A model generated the notes under the pieces. That model was given only the letters and a program-made list of their open reading frames with translations. It did not search any database and had not been told where the DNA came from. From NCBI GenBank assembly GCA_050743125.1, contig JBOGEB010000253.1, forward strand, positions 1-5,349: 5,349 bases of DNA, read 5' to 3'. The translations under genes were made by a program, and so were the position numbers. Positions 5,241 through 5,349 of the stretch are shown piece by piece (the stretch's first letter is position 1; each line of letters opens with the position of its first letter). This DNA is from JBOGEB01 sp050743125. GTDB lineage: Bacteria; Actinomycetota; Nitriliruptoria; Euzebyales; Egibacteraceae.

Positions 5241-5349
5241 TCAGGTTTCGTTTTGGGTCTGCCGGGCGTTTGGTGGACTCGCGTAGGGTGCGCCGAGACC
5301 GGTTCTTCTGGCTCGGCTGGGTGAAAAACCGGAGCGGGCTTCGGCTTGG
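5241..5349. other. Right-edge non-coding stretch with an imperfect hairpin
   Basis: No supportable gene start lies here. The plus strand has CCGGTTCTTC (5299-5308) and GAAAAACCGG (5323-5332), complementary at 9 of 10 positions around a 14-base loop, 60-90 bases upstream of the whiB-like ORF. It could be an operator or a terminator of a gene beyond the right edge; there is no clear T-tract on either side of it. Confidence 0.3.

Noticed and set aside
1..5349. tRNA gene, attachment site, CRISPR array or insertion sequence
   Set aside because: No cloverleaf-like sequence, regularly spaced repeats, transposase motif or terminal inverted repeats were found on reading either strand.

Overview
The window is very GC-rich with strong third-position G/C bias, and its recognisable proteins (a RepSA-type replication initiator, an FtsK/TraSA-type translocase, an SCO3933-type small protein, a GntR/UTRA repressor and a WhiB-like protein) are actinobacterial. 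Together they match the core of an actinomycete integrative and conjugative element (AICE) of the pSAM2 type. No genus can be named from the sequence alone. All convincing genes lie on the minus strand, so the region is transcribed from right to left.

Layout in the direction of transcription: a WhiB-like protein lacking its usual N-terminus (5240-5040); a 71-base gap with nested palindromes; an intact GntR/HutC-type repressor (4968-4198); a 66-base gap holding a clean inverted repeat that looks like an operator (4133-4156); an intact SCO3933-type protein (4131-3778, real start probably 4119); a doubtful very basic 23-residue ORF (3771-3700); a small cysteine-rich protein (3672-3427); the FtsK-like transfer ATPase (3430-2035); two small ORFs (2032-1804 and 1807-1599); and RepSA (1602 to beyond position 1). 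From 3672 to the left edge, several genes overlap by 4 bases (ATGA or GTGA), a translationally coupled operon. Integrase, excisionase and attachment site would be expected beyond the left edge but are not in the window.

The most striking property is damage. The transfer gene can be read as one conserved protein of about 465 residues only by changing frame eight times. Each of the two small ORFs after it needs about one frame change. RepSA is shifted by a 13-base tandem duplication and also appears to lack its HUH metal-binding motif. By contrast gntR and the SCO3933-type gene are clean. No in-frame nonsense codon appears in any stitched reading, and most shifts are single bases in or next to G/C runs. 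That fits indel errors in the sequence at least as well as real decay. The 13-base duplication and the missing HUH motif are not typical base-calling errors and are the better evidence for true inactivation.

If functional, the parts would work as in pSAM2-type elements: the GntR protein represses the transfer/replication operon, RepSA starts rolling-circle replication of the excised element, the FtsK-like ATPase moves double-stranded DNA into the recipient, and the small proteins assist or regulate. I found no CRISPR array, tRNA, insertion sequence or clearly new system. The long plus-strand ORFs are antisense shadows.
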